From NCBI GenBank assembly GCA_030068145.1, contig JAPJBO010000476.1:1-64000 (forward strand): a stretch of DNA of 64,000 nt, written 5' to 3'. The position numbers were made by a program, and so were the translations under genes. The stretch is from Diplonema papillatum (taxonomy: Eukaryota; Euglenozoa; Diplonemea; Diplonemida; Diplonemidae). This document shows positions 20,715 through 31,575 of this stretch, one piece after another. The first letter of the stretch is position 1, and each line of letters starts with the position of its first letter. Below the pieces are notes generated by a model. That model was not told the origin of the DNA, did not search any database, and saw only the letters and a program-made list of their open reading frames with translations.

Positions 20715-23622
20715 GTCCGACCCCCCCCCCCCCATAAATTGGGGCTTTTACCTCTAATACACATGGCAAATTTCAAAATCCCCATAGTGCACACGGCAAT
20801 TTTTTGTGACCATAATGCACTTTTCAAATTATTTTTTGGGGATAATTAGCTTATAGCCACCAAGAAACTTTTTATTTAGCTTATAGCCACAAAAAACTTT
20901 TTATTTAGCTTATAGCCAGGAGGGCCTGAAACTTTTTATTTAGCTTATAGCCACAAAAAACTTTTTATTTAGCTTATAGCCACAAAAAACTTTTTTATTA
21001 GCTTCGAGCCACATTTTGCAAATTTTTGGTCATTTTCCTGAGTTGGCAAAATTTTGGCCAAAATTTTGGCCAAAATTTTGGTCGAATTTTTGGTCGAATT
21101 TTTGGTCAAATTTTTGGTCAAATTTTGGTCGATTTTTTGGTCGATTTTTTTTGGTCAAAATTTTGGCCGAAATTTTGGTCAAATTTTTTGGTCTACAATT
21201 AGACTCCAATCCCTGAGAACACACCCATGGCGGGATTCGAACCATTTACCCAGCCATTGACTGTGACAACTGTGCGATTTGGATTCGAACTCAAGTTTCC
21301 AATTCAAGTTTCAAGTTGCAAGTTTTAAGCTTCAATGTGTGGGATACGTTTGGGGGAGTCAAGGTGATTCTGGGGTAGCGTCTAATCTCATCCCATTTCA
21401 ACTTTGCATAGGTCTCGTTTACTTGGACCCCCTTTCTGCCGATTTGCGACTGCCGACTTGCGGCGCAACCATTGCGTTGTTAACTCTCTTCATCAGATTC
21501 CTGCAACCCGGCGGCATCTGGACGGCCGTAGTGGGAGCAAGGGGTGCAACACGCTAAAAGACTGGAAGTACCGGGCATGAATGTTGCGAGCATACGGGTG
21601 CTGAAAGAGAAACCGGGAAACATGATACATAGCTCGCAGAGTTCAGACCAGGGTACTTTTCGGTGACACTCTCTTTAACGCAAACGGCGGCAAGCTCTTT
21701 GTGGACGATTTTTCAAGTCGGTTCTTATGTAGCCTTCGGGCGTAAACACACGTGGGTGACCCTATCTAGACTGTTTCGAGTATCAGACTCCAAAAATTCA
21801 AGCAATGATAAGATGATACGACTGTTTCGAGTGATGAGATGATAAGACGTGGAGAAGGTTGGACTCGCTCCGGGTGGGCCCGAAAACCCCTACCTGCAGC
21901 GAAGATGAACGTGTGCAAATAGGTGTGGCCACTCCAGTAGCTGGCACAGCACGGCAAAGGGTTTTCTGGGTTCGAATTCCGTGTGTGATTTTTCTCAGAT
22001 TGGCTAACAATTGACCAATTTTTTTGACCAAAAGTTTTGACCGATTTTTCTTGAACAAATTTTTTGGCCAAAAATTTTTGACCCAAAATCTTGACCAAAA
22101 TTTATTGACCGATTTTTTTTGACCAACATTTTTGGCCAAAATTTTTGACCGATTTTTTTTGACCAAATTTTTGGGCCAATTTTTTGACCAAAAATTTTTG
22201 ACCAAACTTTTCGACCAAGTTTTCACCAGGTGGCTATAAGCTAAAAAAAAAGTTTCAGGACCTCCTGGCTATAAGCTAAATAAAAAGTTTTTTGTGGCTA
22301 TAAGCTAAATAAAAAGTTTTTTGTGGCTATAAGCGAAATAAAAAGATTTGAAAGTGCTATAAGCTAATTAAAAAGTTTTACTTTAGGTGGCTATAAGCTA
22401 AATAAAAAGTTAGCAGGTGGCTATTAGATAAAAAGCCCTATTTTTTGACACATAATACACATGGCAAATAATTTTTGGTCAACCCTGTGCGTGCACACAT
22501 TCGAGTGACATTGTGACAGAAACATTCACGTTTTGCTCCAAGCTTTGGCTCCAAGCTTTGGCTCCAAGCTTTGGCTCCAAGCTTTGGCTCCAAGCTTTGG
22601 CTCCAAGCTTTGGCTCCAAGCTTTGGCTCCAAGCTTTGGCTCCAAGCTTTGGCTCCAAGCTTTGGCTCCAAGCTTTGGCTCCAAGCTTTGGCTCCAAGCT
22701 TTGGCTCCAAGCTTTGGCTCCAAGCTTTGGCTCCAAGCTTTGGCTCCAAGCTTTGGCTCCAAGCTTTGGCTCCAAGCTTTGGCTCCAAGCTTTGGGTCCA
22801 AGTTTTGTGTTCAACTTTTCAAGCTCTAAAGTGTCTTGCAGATCACACCAGTTGCTGATTTCCTTCGTTTTGAAATTTAGCTCTTGTAAGATTTGTTTGC
22901 TAATGCTGCACCTGAGTGGTTACTTGCTCTTTTCAATCTTCTGAACCTTGACTCAGTCATTCAATTCAAAGTGTTGTCGTTGTAATTCGGCAACCTACTT
23001 AAAAAACTGACGACAACACTGTTGTCAACAGCGTCGAAGAGTTGGCATGAAACCTGTCGCAACAAAAAGTGGGTTTCGAGTGCGAGATGAGCCCAGACTG
23101 AGGGCCAGAGTAGCAGAAATTAGGGTTCAAGTCAGCTTTGACCACGGCGCACTGACTCGTAGCTGAGTACGGTACTCAAGAGATGGCATACCCAGTATCG
23201 GGCTGAGCCTGTGCCAGGCTGCGGTGAGCCGGGTGACACTCGGGTTCTATCCGGGCGAACTCCCTTGTGGGAAAGTTGTGGGTGCACTGGCTGGAGAGGA
23301 GGCGTTGCCAAATCTGTGTGACTATCTAATATCTGTACGCGTTGTTATCGTTTGCTGTGCGGCCATAATGCGGGCCATATCGGTCCCGTATTGGGCGAAA
23401 CCCTACTTCTACCACTCCTGTGGTAGTACACCCCCGAATTTCACCCAGAATTTGAGTCCAAATATCAAGTGCCAAAAAATCTCAAAAACTACACGCCATG
23501 TGTATTATGTGGTAAAAAATAATCGCATGTGTATTATGGGGATTTTGAAATTTGCCATGTGCATTATGGGGATTTTAAAATTTGCCGTGTGTATTAGAGG
23601 TAAAAGCCCCATAAATTGAGGC
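20715..23622. mobile_element. Terminal-inverted-repeat element with a nested fold-back element
   Basis: Outer ends share cataaattggggcttttacc and ctaatacacatggcaaattt words (20733-20825 and, inverted, 23495-23622). Nested inside at about 20840-22430 is a second inverted structure. Its arms are five to six repeats of a ~32-bp unit (aacttttta-tttagcttatagccaca), followed by ttttggccaaaattttggtc repeats. The remaining interior holds a 12-bp minisatellite (22535-22802) and no recognisable transposase. Confidence 0.65.
22535..22802. repeat. 12-bp minisatellite (gctccaagcttt), about 22 copies
   Basis: Nearly perfect 12-bp repeats containing the HindIII palindrome aagctt in every unit. Open frames on both strands are artefacts of a period divisible by three. 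Confidence 0.95.
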
Positions 23623-23818
23623 CGGGTCTCCAAAAAATGGGGTCTGAAAATCGACTTTTTTTTTTCTCGGCATGCAGGAACAAGTCAGATTTGACTCGCC
23701 ACAGAATTCTACGGGGTGCCGATACGGTCCCGTGACAGAACTACGCGATTCCTCAAAAATTTGGCGGAAAATCCCAAAATTGTGCCTCCTCCTGCCGGAT
23801 ACGACGAAAGTACATTTG

Positions 23819-23990
23819 CGCCGGTAAAGACCGGCGCCCAGCGAGACTAGAGGCAGCAGTTGAAGTTCGGGAAACAGTAAAGTTCGGGCGAAGCTAAGTT
23901 CGGGCGAAGCAAAGCAAAGTTCTGGCGAAGCGAAGTTCTGGTGAAGCTAAGCAAAGTTCGGGCGATGCTAAGTTCGGTCCCAGGACACTG
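23819..23990 (+). repeat. Dispersed repeat: accggcgcccagcgag block plus aagttcgggcgaag array
   Basis: A ~45-bp block (gaccggcgcccagcgagact...gcagtt) followed by an irregular array of aagttcgggcgaagc words. The same combination in the same order occurs at 44540-44660. It lies directly against the 3' side of the RT relic below, so it could be a tail-like tandem repeat of that LINE family. Confidence 0.75.
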
Positions 23991-24388
23991 TGGAGTACAG
24001 GGCAACGAGTACGCCGACACGGTCGCAAAGCCAGGAAGATGCTGAGAACCAGACACCGAAACAGCCAAGCCTTCGTTGCCATCGCCAGCGTTGACCGCCA
24101 CGTTGCTTTGAGCTTGTGTAGGGCGACCCACGCTAGTTGCTTGTTTCGCAGGAAGTCGGTCTTGCTGGACTGCAGCATGCACCCAAGGTACTTGTAGTCC
24201 CGCACTTCCCGCAGGAGTCCTCCTTCTGGGCGTTGCACGTGTCTGGGTATCGGATCTCCGATCTCAGTTTTCCCTTGGCCGTAGTTTACCTTCAGTCCAA
24301 ATCGTTTCGCCGTGAGGTGCAGACGCCGCAGCATTTGGGTTGCTGCTCTCGATGTTCGTGCCAGAACTGCTATGTCATCCATTGTCAT
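23990..24388 (-). pseudogene. Reverse-transcriptase fragment of a LINE
   Basis: The frame contains MDDIAVLAR (the xxDD catalytic motif C of reverse transcriptases), then GLKVNYGQGKTE, and VRDYKYLGCML followed by a Lys/Ala-rich helix. This is the order found just downstream of the active site in many non-LTR retrotransposons. Only about 125 residues remain. The start abuts unrelated sequence at 24390 and the frame breaks near 24020, where another phase continues with a plausible thumb segment. It is a truncated, dead fragment of a LINE different from the 1.8-7.4 kb element. On the minus strand it is followed by the aagttcgggcgaag array. Confidence 0.75.
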
Positions 24389-24417
24389 CCTTTGTCAACA
24401 GGAAAAAAAAAAAAGAA

Positions 24418-27225
24418 GAGTGAAATGTCGTACATGTCCGACATAGTTTCAAAAGTTGTCGTACATGTCCGACATAGTTTCAAAGTTGTCTTATATGTCC
24501 GACACAGTTTCAAAAGTTGTCTTATATGTCTGACATAGTTTCAAAGTTGTCTTATATGTCCGACAAAGTTTCAAAGTTGTCTTATATGTCCGACATAGTT
24601 TTGGATGTCCGACAAAGTTTCAAAAGTTGTCTTATATGTCCGACATAGTTTTGCGACTACATGTCCGACATAGTTTCATTAGTTGTCTTATATGTCCGAC
24701 ATAGTTTCAAAAGTTGTCTTATATGTCCAACACAGTTTCAAAAGTTGTCGTAGGTGTCCGACATAATTTCAAAGTTGTCTTGCATGTTTGACAAAGTTTC
24801 AGAAGTTGTCTTACATGTCCGACATAGTTTCTGAGCATGTTCGACATAGTTTCATTAGTTGTCTTGTATGTCCGAAATAGTTTCAGAAGTTGTCTTACAC
24901 GTCCACGGCATAGTTCTCGGAGAACAGCGAAGCAAGCACCTTCTCGTCCGCCACTATTTCATTTGCAGCCGCTTTGCTCCGCCCGACGCAGTTGACTGGA
25001 GGGTTTCGTGACCAGTACCCGACACCGCCAGGATTCGAGCTGTTCGATAAGAACGGGCATCGTTGAAGGTTCTTCAGGACATCAATGAGGTTGAAGAATG
25101 GGGGTGATTACCAGACCTTTTCGCGCAGGCTCTGGGGGTGACGCCGCGTCTCTAAACGAGGGGTCGCGGACCGTGGAAAAATGAGGACACGTCACCAAAA
25201 AACAGTAAAAACGATGAGGGGTGGAAATCGCTTTTCGGCATCGGCATCCGAGCATTAGGAGACGGGGAAAAACTGATTCAGCTTTACTAGACACTGGGTG
25301 ATTTCTGTCTGCGGGGGTCAATGTGGTTTCGGTTCCGCATCTACGACTACATGGCCAACTGTACGACAGAGCGATGATTCTGCTTGATGCCCTGCAGCAG
25401 GCGAGTGGGTCGTCGTCACCAACCAGTACTGCCCCTGGTCATTAAGGAGAGGGATGGATGTGACCGTGCTTCCTGGTGGCACTGTGTTCGTCAGCTTCCC
25501 ACTGAACGTTCCCCCTTGTACCAATCTTGCATGTGAAGACGGCGAGTTGAACCTTGAACGCGCACGCCATGCAGCTGAGTTGTGGCATCCGGGGGTGTGC
25601 CAACCCTATTCTGAACTATCGCTTCCGCCCATCTGCCTTCAGATATTTGCACAATATCCGCACTCAGGGGCTGCGCGAATAGATTCTTCTGCAAGAGGGC
25701 ATGGGGGTTAGCTTTCTCTCGGAACTGAAAGAAATACCAAAAGTTAGCTGCTGTTAAGCAGCTGTAGAAGGACCCGTTCTTAGGTGCGGTCGGTGAAAGT
25801 TTCACCCCCGCTCTTACTATGGCTTCGCGCAGCTGACGGGAACATGTTTCACCCACCACAACCTGTCCATTCACTTCCTCTGTGTGCTGTCCCACTGGCC
25901 GCACCAGAGCTTCGTCCCCGTGCGTTCTGGCCTGTGCTTCATTGCGACAACCAGTCCATTCACTTCCTCTTTGTGCTGGGCGGTGTAGGCCATAATCCTG
26001 GCGGCGTCTTCCTCGTTCTCAAATGGAAGCTCGTCCACGGTAACGAGTAGATCCATTTTTCACTGCAGAACAGGTACAGAGGCCACCCCTGCCTGTGACC
26101 AGTGACAAGGGTACCCAGGTCGGCCGTGGGGGGTGTTTGGGGGTTTGTTTGCGCATGGCTATTTTGCCGTCCAGTCGCCCACGTGTAAACGTAAAAACTC
26201 ATTCTCGATTCGATACTCGAACTCAACTTTTGTGGTACATAATTTGGCTCCAAAAGCAGTCGAACTCAACTTTTGTGGTAATGTGGTTCAAAAGCAGGTT
26301 CAGAAGGTACGTGGTTCAGGGCGTGCGTAAGCAAAGTGATAGGATAGCTGGAGAAGTCTCAGAAGGTGGTGAGGGTCATGACTGTGTTCTGCCAGAAGTA
26401 CAGATGGTGAGTAACCTAAAAGTATATACGACAACTTCTGAGACGTTCTGCCCTGCAGACACGAATTGCATTCCTCGGACAGCAGGTCTACTTCTTCGGC
26501 TTCGTCTCTGTCGTCGTCGTCGGAAGTCTCGTCGGCGCCTCTTGTGGCAACCCTGACGCGGGTAAGCCCATGAAGGTATACCAAAGCTATAGGACATATA
26601 AGACAACTCTTTAAACAATGTCGGACATGTAAAACAACTTTTGAAAGTATCTCGGACATGTAAGACAACTTCTGAAACTATGTCGGACATATAAGACAAC
26701 TTCTGAAACTATGTCGGACATATAAGACAACCTTTGAAACTATGTCGGACATGTAAGAAACCCTTTGAAACTATGTCGGACATATAAAACAACCTTTGAA
26801 TCTATGTCGGACATGCACGACAGTTCTGAAACTATGTCGGACATGTAAGACAACTTTCAAAACTATTTCGGACATATAAGACAACTGAAACTATGTCGGA
26901 CATGCTCAGAAACTGTGTCGGACACGGTTAGACACTTGTGAAACTATCTCGGACATATAAGGCAACTTCTGAAACTATGCTGGACATGCTCGGAAACTGT
27001 GTCGGACACGGTTAGACAACTCTGAAACTATGTCGGACATATAAGACAACTTCTGAAACTATGTCGGACATATAAGACAACTTTTGAAACTATGTCGGAC
27101 ACACATGACAATTTTGAAACTATGTCGGACATATAGCAGGTTGAATTAAACTTTCCACGATCACGAAACTTTCTCGGACATATAAGACAACTCCTGAAAC
27201 TATGCCGGACATATAAGACAGTTTG
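24418..27225. mobile_element. Terminal-inverted-repeat element with 30-31-bp subrepeats
   Basis: Left arm 24420-24905 and right arm 26590-27220 are inverted arrays of a unit containing tatgtccgacatagtttcaa, around 15-20 copies each with many single-base variants and lengths of 29-31 bp. The 1.7-kb interior (24910-26590) has broken frames only. A short duplicated word (cattcacttcctctgtgtgctg near 25871 and 25960) gives GQHTEEVNGQ and AQHKEEVNGL in the minus frames, possibly remains of a gene. No transposase recognised. Confidence 0.7.
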
Positions 27226-27536
27226 TTCAAAAAAAAAAGGACACCCCAAGGTCAGTTCCCCGTAGATCCCCCGTAGTTCCCCTTGGCTATACCGACCACA
27301 CAATCAGCGCTATCCAAAAACATACACTTTTTTTCATGAAGAAAAGCCGGGTTGGCTCGAATAGAGGCTATTCACATTGCATGTTCATAGGACCTGCGTC
27401 TCGAAAAAGCTATGTTCACGCGACAATGAACTGAGAAGTGCAAACTCGGTCTCCGTCTGAATGTACCGCACCGTTCGCCGGGGGCTCCATCCCCCGGGAC
27501 CCCCTTAAAAGCTGGCCCCTTGGAGCTTGCTCTCAG

Positions 27537-28442
27537 AGCCGGGGAAAGTTTTTGGGCTTTGTGACGGAATTTGGAAAGTTGAAGCTAATGCTGAAAAGTA
27601 CACTTTTACCGTTAAAAGTGAACTTGCACTAAAGTACACGTCGGAAATCGGAAGCTTTGTTTTGTATACAAACTTCACCCCCGCAGGTATGCTGTTGGAG
27701 CTGAAAGGCACCGACAAAAACCTGGAAGAGGCAGTGCCGAAGACCAATGACACCGCATCGATATCCAGTGGACACACAGTAGACGGCTCAGTTCAGCACA
27801 AGTTACGACTGCAGGATCAGATCATACAGATGCTCTATGCGAAGCTGAAGGCGGAGCAAACACACCGTCTTGAGACAGAGGAGCAAGCGGCTTCAATGGT
27901 AGCTGCCGAGGAGGATACAATTCGGAAGCTCGAGGACAAACTGCGTGAAGCGGAAGAGCGAGACACGAACAACAGCATGGCTCGCATGACACCCCGAAGC
28001 TCGGCCACTCCTAGCTCAGCGATTGTCCATGCATCCACACCAGTATTAAACACCCATCGCACGCGGTTGGCAAGCCCCTCTCCCCCTCAGGTGTGTTCTT
28101 TCGAGTTACCGGGAGGGCTGAAAACAATTGTGCACAATTGTATCCCAACGCAGGACTGTCAATCCCTGCCCCGGTGTCTTGAAATACAGGGGGGAATACC
28201 AGAACAGCACTTTTACTGCCTCAGTCAGTACCTGTCACCTGACTTTTCTGCCTCCTTTACTTTCAGAGTTGGAAGTTCACGCCTCCTCGGGGCAACCTTC
28301 CAGACCGTCATGTACCCGCTTTTCGTGTATCTTTGTAAAGTTGGGCGTTGGATCATCCGACAAGCTGGATGTCGGCCAAGTTCGTAGCGCGATCAGCCGG
28401 CTTGCTTCAGCCCTATGGACACCGAGTTGCCAGAAAAGATGA
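27537..28442 (+). CDS. Unrecognised coiled-coil protein, partial and probably spliced
   Basis: The frame is open from upstream of 27537, where ttgctctcag offers a splice acceptor, so the first exon is missing. About 70 residues look beta-rich (IWKVEANAEKYTFTVKSE, then IGSFVLYTNF and GMLLELKG). A Ser-rich linker follows, then a strong charged coiled coil (QDQIIQMLYAKLK to KLREAEERD), then a Ser/Thr/Pro-rich tail. A likely intron runs 28091-28268 (CAG|GTGTGT ... tttactttcagag) and rejoins in frame to a 57-residue end stopping at 28442. An acceptor two bases earlier leads to a quick stop. Head plus coiled coil recalls the layout of XRCC4/XLF/PAXX or SAS-6, but no diagnostic motif is seen; function unknown. 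It lies between transposons, the only host-like gene for 10 kb each way. Confidence 0.5.
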
Positions 28443-28483
28443 CTGTGGCGAGTGTGATGTATTCCGCAGTTCTTGCTGCATAA

Positions 28484-29188
28484 TGGAACAAAGGAAGGTT
28501 TAAAAAGGTACCCGACGAAGCAGCAAGCGGTGGCACTCCCAGTGTATCTTCCCAGCAGCTTCAGGAAAAGCACCCACAGCGTCTAAACGACGCTGGGATT
28601 CGCGGCGGTTCGCGGAGGCGTGTCCTCGAGCAAGGTGTGGTGGAAAAGGAGCTCGCAAGCTGGTTGAAGGAGGACGTTGTTTCACCAGCTGCGCTTCCGC
28701 GCGTGTGGCCAGCGTAAACGGGAGGAGAGACCGTTCCAGTCCGCACCTCACCCGCGCTGTGCCCAGCTCATCCCATCGAGCAAGCAATCCAGCTAAGGAG
28801 CACAACCGAGGATCCCGTAGCGTCAGCAGTCCGGCCAAGGAACGGAGCCGAAGTGCGTTTCGTAAAACAGCGCATTCAACATGAGTTTAATTCGCACACC
28901 GGAGCGGCGCTACGGCTCCGAAGGCAACCGCACCGAAGGAGAATTAAATGGACGTTCAGTAGCGATGTGCTCAAAAAGTACTGCACAGAGCTCTGGATGT
29001 CCGGCGGTGCGAAAAGGTCATCGGACGAGTCTGCTGCCTCAACAGCCTACTTGTTTGCGCCGTCTTCGTCAACAAACAAGTCGCGCAGAAGAAAGCAAGC
29101 GACGGGGGAACAAGGGCAAATACAACCAAAACGCTGGACATCTGCGGTACTGCGAAGAATGGCTAAACCCCGTCACAACTATTATTAA
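28484..29188 (+). pseudogene. Long frame with one in-frame stop, unrecognised
   Basis: One phase reads through from 28484 to a stop at 29188 except for a single TAA near 28714. Before it the peptide is hydrophilic and protein-like (QQLQEKHPQRLNDAGIRGG, VEKELASWLKEDV). After it comes a basic stretch (FVKQRIQHEF, KWTFSSDVLKKYC) and a Ser/Lys/Arg-rich tail. The ELASWLKE word resembles the helix before the HTH in pogo-type transposases, but this is weak. It may be a dead gene, or alternative 3' exons of the preceding gene: an acceptor at 28468-28470 opens another phase for 38 residues. Confidence 0.35.
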
Positions 29189-29214
29189 CCTACGATTATT
29201 ATTACTGGGGGGGG

Positions 29215-29400
29215 TCGAGTCTTTGCCAGATGCGGGGCACCGGACGTGGAACCCACAGGGTTTCAATAGAAAGGACGGGAATCGACCCACTGGTTGGTGA
29301 CATTTCTTTGCTGACCCGTGTAGCAGACCTTTTTCGGCGAATTTGTGCTCGCGTTCAGCTCCGATGAAGAGAACCGTGGAAAATAGACCCGGGGACCACA
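29215..29400 (+). repeat. Single diverged copy of the 203-bp unit
   Basis: One unit of the 1-1370/8485-9780 family: gcggggcaccgg, cgggaatcgacccactggtt, gcagacctttttcggcgaat and agaccgg-type words in the same order. It lies just before the cluster of nested AT-rich elements. Confidence 0.75.
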
Positions 29401-29714
29401 AATTGCGTGCGTCTTTCAAGAAGAAGGGAGCTCCCGCGGCTTCCGGGTTTGCGGTACTTTTTTCCATTTCTTTTTCGGGAAAATTGCAGGATCGGCACGC
29501 CGAATAGAAGAGGTACCTCTTGTATTCGACCCCCCCCAGTAACAAACGAATATTACCGTCTTCGGAAAAATATTGGATAGGCACGGTTGGCAGATAATCA
29601 CGATTATTACCTATTATTAGATTTCCGAAATCCGCCCCAAATTATTAGATTTTATTAGAAATTATTAGATATTATTACCTGGTTCCTGAAATTATTAGAT
29701 ATTATTACCTGATT

Positions 29715-31575
29715 AGGGTAGGCGGTTTTTTTTTTTTGGCCCATGTCCGTCGGCCCACAGAAATTTACGCGCGCGCGCGCAAAAAAAAAAACTTTTCAGA
29801 AAAAAAAAACTTTTGCCACAAGACTTTCTGCTACTGGATGTCACACCGTATGTACCGGCTACACACCGCTTCATACCGTATGTACCGGCTACACACCGCT
29901 TCATACCGTATGTACCGGCTACACACCGCTTCATACCGTATGTACCGGCTACACACCGCTTCATACCGTATGTACCGGCTACACACCGCTTCACACCGTA
30001 TGCCGGCTACACACCGCTTCATACCGTATGTACCGGCTACACACCGCTTCACACCGTATGCCGGCTACACACCGCTTCACACCGTATGCCGGCTACACAC
30101 CGCTTCATACCGTATGTACCGGCTACACACCGCTTCACACCGTATGCCGGCTACACACCGCTTCACACCGTATGTACCGGCTCTACCTACCGCTTCACAC
30201 CGTATGAACCGGCTCTACCTACCGCTTCACACCGTATGAACCGGCTCTACCTACCGCTTCACACCGTATGTACCGGCTCTACCTACCGCTTCACACCGTA
30301 TGAACCGGCTCTACCTACCGCTTCACACCGTATGTACCGGCTCTACCTACCGCTTCACACCGTATGTACCGGCTCTACCAACCGCTTCACACCGTATGTA
30401 CCGGCTCTACCTACCGCTTCACACCGTATGTACCGGCTCTACCTACCGCTTCACACCGTATGTACCGGCTCTACCTACCGCTTCACACCGTATGTACCGG
30501 CTCTACCTACCGCTTCACACCGTATGTACCGGCTCTACCTACCGCTTCACACCGTATGTACCGGCTATACTACTGGCCGGTCCGCTGTTGGCACTTTTGT
30601 GCCCGTTGTTGGTGGAATTCCTGGACGATGAGCTCAAAGATGAATGTGGTGAGCTTGATGTGTCCGAGGGGTTGCGGTGGCAGTCTAGAGTTCAACAGTT
30701 CCATAGTCGAAGGCTGCAGAGGATAGACGATGCCACAGGAGAAAAAACACTCGGGTTTAAACTCGAGATCGCGGTTCGCCGGGTACGCCGCGAACGATAA
30801 AGCAGTGAACCAGAGGACTGTCGATTGTGCGGGTGTCCGTCAATCTTGTATCTCTCTTCTGACATGCCCCATTGCGATGTCACGGTCCGAGTGCCGTTTT
30901 CTTCGCAAATATACCTCGGCACAAGCATTGCCGCCGGTCAAGTGCAAAGCACTATGTCGCAAGCACCGCGAACGCATCGCTTGCCCTGCGTCCTTTTAAT
31001 GCCTCCTCAGTCGAGTCTCAGATACGTCCCTACTAGTAGCTGCTCCAGGCGTCGGAAGGCATAGACGCGTGCACTGCCCGCGGACTGGTTCTGTGTGATA
31101 ATCGCACCACAGCGGCAAAAAAACCCCCCGACATGCCTTGCCGGTAAAACCGCGCACGGTTTCGAGGCTGAGGCTGTGCTTGTATCCCGCGTGCTTCGAC
31201 TGCGTCCAGCAGGAGCTGGCTAAAGCTACGCAAATCTTGCTGTTTAGATTGGCACCAACGTCAAAGTATCACGATATTGCTTGCCCAGCGCACCAACCCA
31301 GCACCGGGCATAGTCGGCTTCAAAGTCAATACACACTGAGGTAAACAACGTCTACGCGATTTGCATCGCCGTGAAGTATCGGTGTGATGAACAGGTTTTC
31401 GACTTTTCCCGAGCCGGACACGCTCGTGACTACGCCTGCAGTCGCTCTCACGACCGGTTCCAATGCACAGATCCCAAAAGTTTTTTTTTTTGCAAAAGTT
31501 TTTTTTTTCCGGGGGGTTCCAAAAATTTACGCGCGCGCGGACATGGGCCAAAAAAAAAAAACCGCCTACCCTTAT
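29715..31575. mobile_element. 1.9-kb element with ggtaggcggtttttttt ends
   Basis: Inverted ends of about 95 bp: ggtaggcgg, T-run, ggcccatgtccg, aaatttacgcgcgcg, then A-runs (29716-29815 and 31470-31570). It is inserted into the attattag tract of the element above. The interior holds a 700-bp minisatellite and about 900 bp without a recognised protein. Minus-strand frames here have some non-repetitive peptide but many stops. Confidence 0.7.
29840..30562. repeat. Minisatellite of 30-, 27- and 32-bp units (accggctacacaccgcttca)
   Basis: About 24 units in two blocks. From 29840 to 30170 units are 30 bp with some 27-bp copies lacking tac. From 30175 units are 32 bp carrying ctctacctaccgcttcacac. 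The block change shows separate expansion of unit types. Long open frames through it are artefacts; no gene is called. Confidence 0.95.

Noticed and set aside
24420-24905. CRISPR-like look of regularly spaced ~30-bp repeats (also at 14.4, 18.3, 20.0 and 38.4 kb)
   Set aside because: The repeats are contiguous without unique spacers, vary along their whole length, occur as inverted pairs at element ends and have no cas genes nearby. The host is eukaryotic.
29813-30631. 272-codon frame rich in PYVPATHRF-like words
   Set aside because: By-product of the 27/30/32-bp minisatellite; units not divisible by three still leave all phases open, which argues against selection on the protein.
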